Below are positions 62,503 to 64,000 of a stretch of DNA of 64,000 bases, one piece after another. The translations under genes and the position numbers were made by a program. Position 1 is the first letter of the stretch. Each line of letters opens with the position of its first letter. Below the pieces are notes generated by a model that saw only the letters and a list, made by a program, of their open reading frames with translations, made no database searches and had not been told where the DNA came from. The DNA is from Aquipuribacter sp051216895 (GTDB lineage: Bacteria > Actinomycetota > Actinomycetes > Actinomycetales > JBBAYJ01): assembly GCF_051216895.1 (NCBI RefSeq), contig NZ_JBPKAO010000005.1:62001-126000 (forward strand). Direction: 5' to 3'.

Positions 62503-64000
62503 GTGACCGACAACCAGAAGCACGACGGCACGCACGACGACGACCACCAGCAGTCCGGCCGCGGGTTCTCCCGGCGCGGCTTCCTCGGCGCCGGGGCGGG
62601 TGGCCTCGCCTCCGCCGTGGTCGTCGGGACCGGCCTCCGCCCGGCCGGTGCGGCGGTGGCCCCCGCCGGGGCCTACGTCCCGCAGGGCGCGCTGAGCGCC
62701 GCGGACCCGCACGCGGCCACCGCCGCCCTGAGCCCGCGCGTGGCCGCCCGTCGCGCCGCCCGGGAGGGCCTGGGCGTCAAGATCCTGCCCCTCGACCGGG
62801 CCACGTTCCGCCCCGGCGCGCGTTTCGACCTGCGCGTCGAGGTCACCGGGGTGGACCCGGAGTCCAGCCGGATCCGGATCACGGTCGAGGGCCCGAGCGG
62901 CCCCGTCCCGCTCCTGACGGGCGACCCGGTCCGCACCTCCAACCTGCCCGACAGCGTCGAGGTCGAGTACGAGGGTCTGTCCTACCCGGACGCCGGCACG
63001 TTCACCGTGTCGGTGAACGTCAACTCCCGCACCGGGCGTGGCGTCGGCAGCGTCACGCACGAGGTGCTCGCCCTGGACGCGCCGGCCCGCCCGGCCAAGA
63101 ACGTCATCTTCTTCCTCGGTGACGGCATGGGCGCGGCCCCCATCACCGCGGCGCGCATCCTGTCCAAGGGCATCACCGAGGGCAAGTACAACGGCTTGCT
63201 CGAGATGGACCGGATGGACTACCGCGGTCTGGTCATGACGTCCGGCGACGACTCCATCGCCACCGACTCGGCCAACTCGATGTCGGCCTACATGACGGGG
63301 CACAAGTCGTCGGTCAACGCCATGGGCGTGTACGTCGGCAACTCCCAGGACCCCGACGACCACCCCCGGGTCGAGACGCTCGCCGAGATCCTCAAGCGCA
63401 CCCGCAACATGGCGGTCGGGGTCGTGACGACCAGCGAGATCCAGGACGCCACCCCGGCCGCGGTGTGGGCGCACACCCGCCGCCGCGCGGAGTACGTCGA
63501 CATCATGGACCAGGCCCTGCTGCCGGAGCAGATGCCCGACGTGCTCCTGGGTGGTGGCCGGGCGTCGCTGCTGCCCCGGTCCACGCCCGGCTCCCGTCGG
63601 CAGGACGAGCGCAACCTCATCGAGGAGTTCCAGGACGAGGGGTTCGCCTACGCCGCCGACCGGAACCAGCTGTCCGCGGCCCTGGGCGGCAACCCCGAGA
63701 AGCTCCTCGGGCTGTTCCACAACGGCAACCTCAACGTCTACGTCGACCGCGAGGTCACCCGTGACGCCGCGGTGCTTGGTCAGTTCCCCGACCAGCCCAC
63801 CCTCATGGAGATGACCGAGGCCGCGCTGGAGGTGCTGTCGCGCCGCGACGAGGGGTTCATGCTCATGGTCGAGGCGGCCAGCATCGACAAGATGTCGCAC
63901 CCGCTGGACGGTCCCCGTGCCGTCTACGACACCATCGAGTTCGACCAGGCCCTCGGCGTCGCCAAGCGCTGGGCCGAGGCCAACGGCGACACCCTGGTCG
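62503..64000 (+). CDS. phoA: Tat-exported alkaline phosphatase (partial, runs off the end)
   Basis: The first 499 residues of an alkaline phosphatase. A twin-arginine signal (SRRGFLGAGAGGLASA, about 23-38) marks Tat export. Residues 92-195 form an Ig-like N-terminal domain. The phosphatase core starts KNVIFFLGDGMGAAPITAARIL (metal Asp207) and includes IATDSANSMSAYMTGHKSS, in which S256 after D255 is the expected nucleophile, and EAASIDKMSHPLDG for further metal ligands. The GTG at 62503 follows GAGGGG. Releases phosphate from organic esters outside the cell; its promoter has PHO-like repeats. No stop codon is reached before 64000. Confidence 0.92.
   Translation, partial: MTDNQKHDGTHDDDHQQSGRGFSRRGFLGAGAGGLASAVVVGTGLRPAGAAVAPAGAYVPQGALSAADPHAATAALSPRVAARRAAREGLGVKILPLDRATFRPGARFDLRVEVTGVDPESSRIRITVEGPSGPVPLLTGDPVRTSNLPDSVEVEYEGLSYPDAGTFTVSVNVNSRTGRGVGSVTHEVLALDAPARPAKNVIFFLGDGMGAAPITAARILSKGITEGKYNGLLEMDRMDYRGLVMTSGDDSIATDSANSMSAYMTGHKSSVNAMGVYVGNSQDPDDHPRVETLAEILKRTRNMAVGVVTTSEIQDATPAAVWAHTRRRAEYVDIMDQALLPEQMPDVLLGGGRASLLPRSTPGSRRQDERNLIEEFQDEGFAYAADRNQLSAALGGNPEKLLGLFHNGNLNVYVDREVTRDAAVLGQFPDQPTLMEMTEAALEVLSRRDEGFMLMVEAASIDKMSHPLDGPRAVYDTIEFDQALGVAKRWAEANGDTLV

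Overview
The window is very GC-rich (well above 70% by eye), densely coded and free of rRNA, tRNA, insertion sequences and CRISPR arrays. It carries markers of a mycothiol- and F420-using actinobacterium: mshA and mshD (mycothiol), fgd (F420-dependent glucose-6-phosphate dehydrogenase), SenX3-RegX3, GlnR, CarD and DUF2516. Two blocks resemble mycobacterial gene order: HTH/HbhA-like/DUF2516 with gpm, YbjN, mshA and senX3-regX3 (compare Rv0474-Rv0491), and nitrobindin/thioredoxin-like/DUF4395/GlnR/MshD/phosphate genes (compare Rv0813c-Rv0821c). The many GGDEF/EAL proteins and a chlorophenol-hydroxylase-like enzyme suggest an environmental soil actinobacterium rather than a mycobacterium; a Geodermatophilales/Frankiales-type organism is only a guess.

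Layout. 1-5.7 kb: end of a SNF2-type helicase, a zinc alcohol dehydrogenase divergent from an HpcH/HpaI aldolase, a DUF418 membrane protein, a decayed metallo-beta-lactamase gene, a luciferase-like oxidoreductase and a STAS protein. 5.8-18.3 kb: fgd, then a cyclic-di-GMP region of four GGDEF/EAL proteins, interrupted by a TfdB-like flavin hydroxylase and a HATPase-MetOD1 fusion. 18.3-30.2 kb, all minus strand: CopD-like protein, two CNNM/CorC transporters, molybdate uptake (modABC plus a TOBE regulator), an ABC-2 exporter, a LolA-like protein, an M15-type peptidase lipoprotein and a GNAT protein. 30.3-37.6 kb: PHP protein, ispF-ispD, carD, regX3-senX3 divergent from phoU, and gpm. 37.6-46.8 kb: YbjN, mshA, a methyltransferase, a two-component operon with an extra degenerate kinase-like protein, dtd, DUF2516, an HbhA-like protein, an XRE regulator and an RsiG-like anti-sigma factor. 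46.9-52.5 kb: BKACE enzyme, ygfZ, nitrobindin, a 35-residue membrane protein, DsrE, DUF4395/thioredoxin-like pair and glnR. 52.6-64 kb: 5'-nucleotidase, mshD, ppk1, pstSCAB and the start of a Tat-exported alkaline phosphatase.

How it works together. Phosphate is the strongest theme: senX3-regX3, phoU, ppk1, pstSCAB, 5'-nucleotidase and phoA lie within 30 kb, and both pstS and phoA are preceded by 11-bp direct repeats that look like PHO boxes. Cyclic-di-GMP is the second theme: the predicted cyclases and phosphodiesterases at 6.9-18.3 kb could set the level read by the RsiG-like protein at 46.2 kb, whose c-di-GMP-binding signature is present with one Gln-to-His change. Several genes (33606, 39795, 46798 on the minus strand, 49447, 54669) have a TAxxxT box 6-7 nt before the start codon and are probably translated from leaderless mRNAs. 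Minisatellite-like repeats of 9-17 bp occur repeatedly beside or inside genes between 1.4 and 18.4 kb. All functions are inferred from sequence features and remembered family knowledge; no searches were run.
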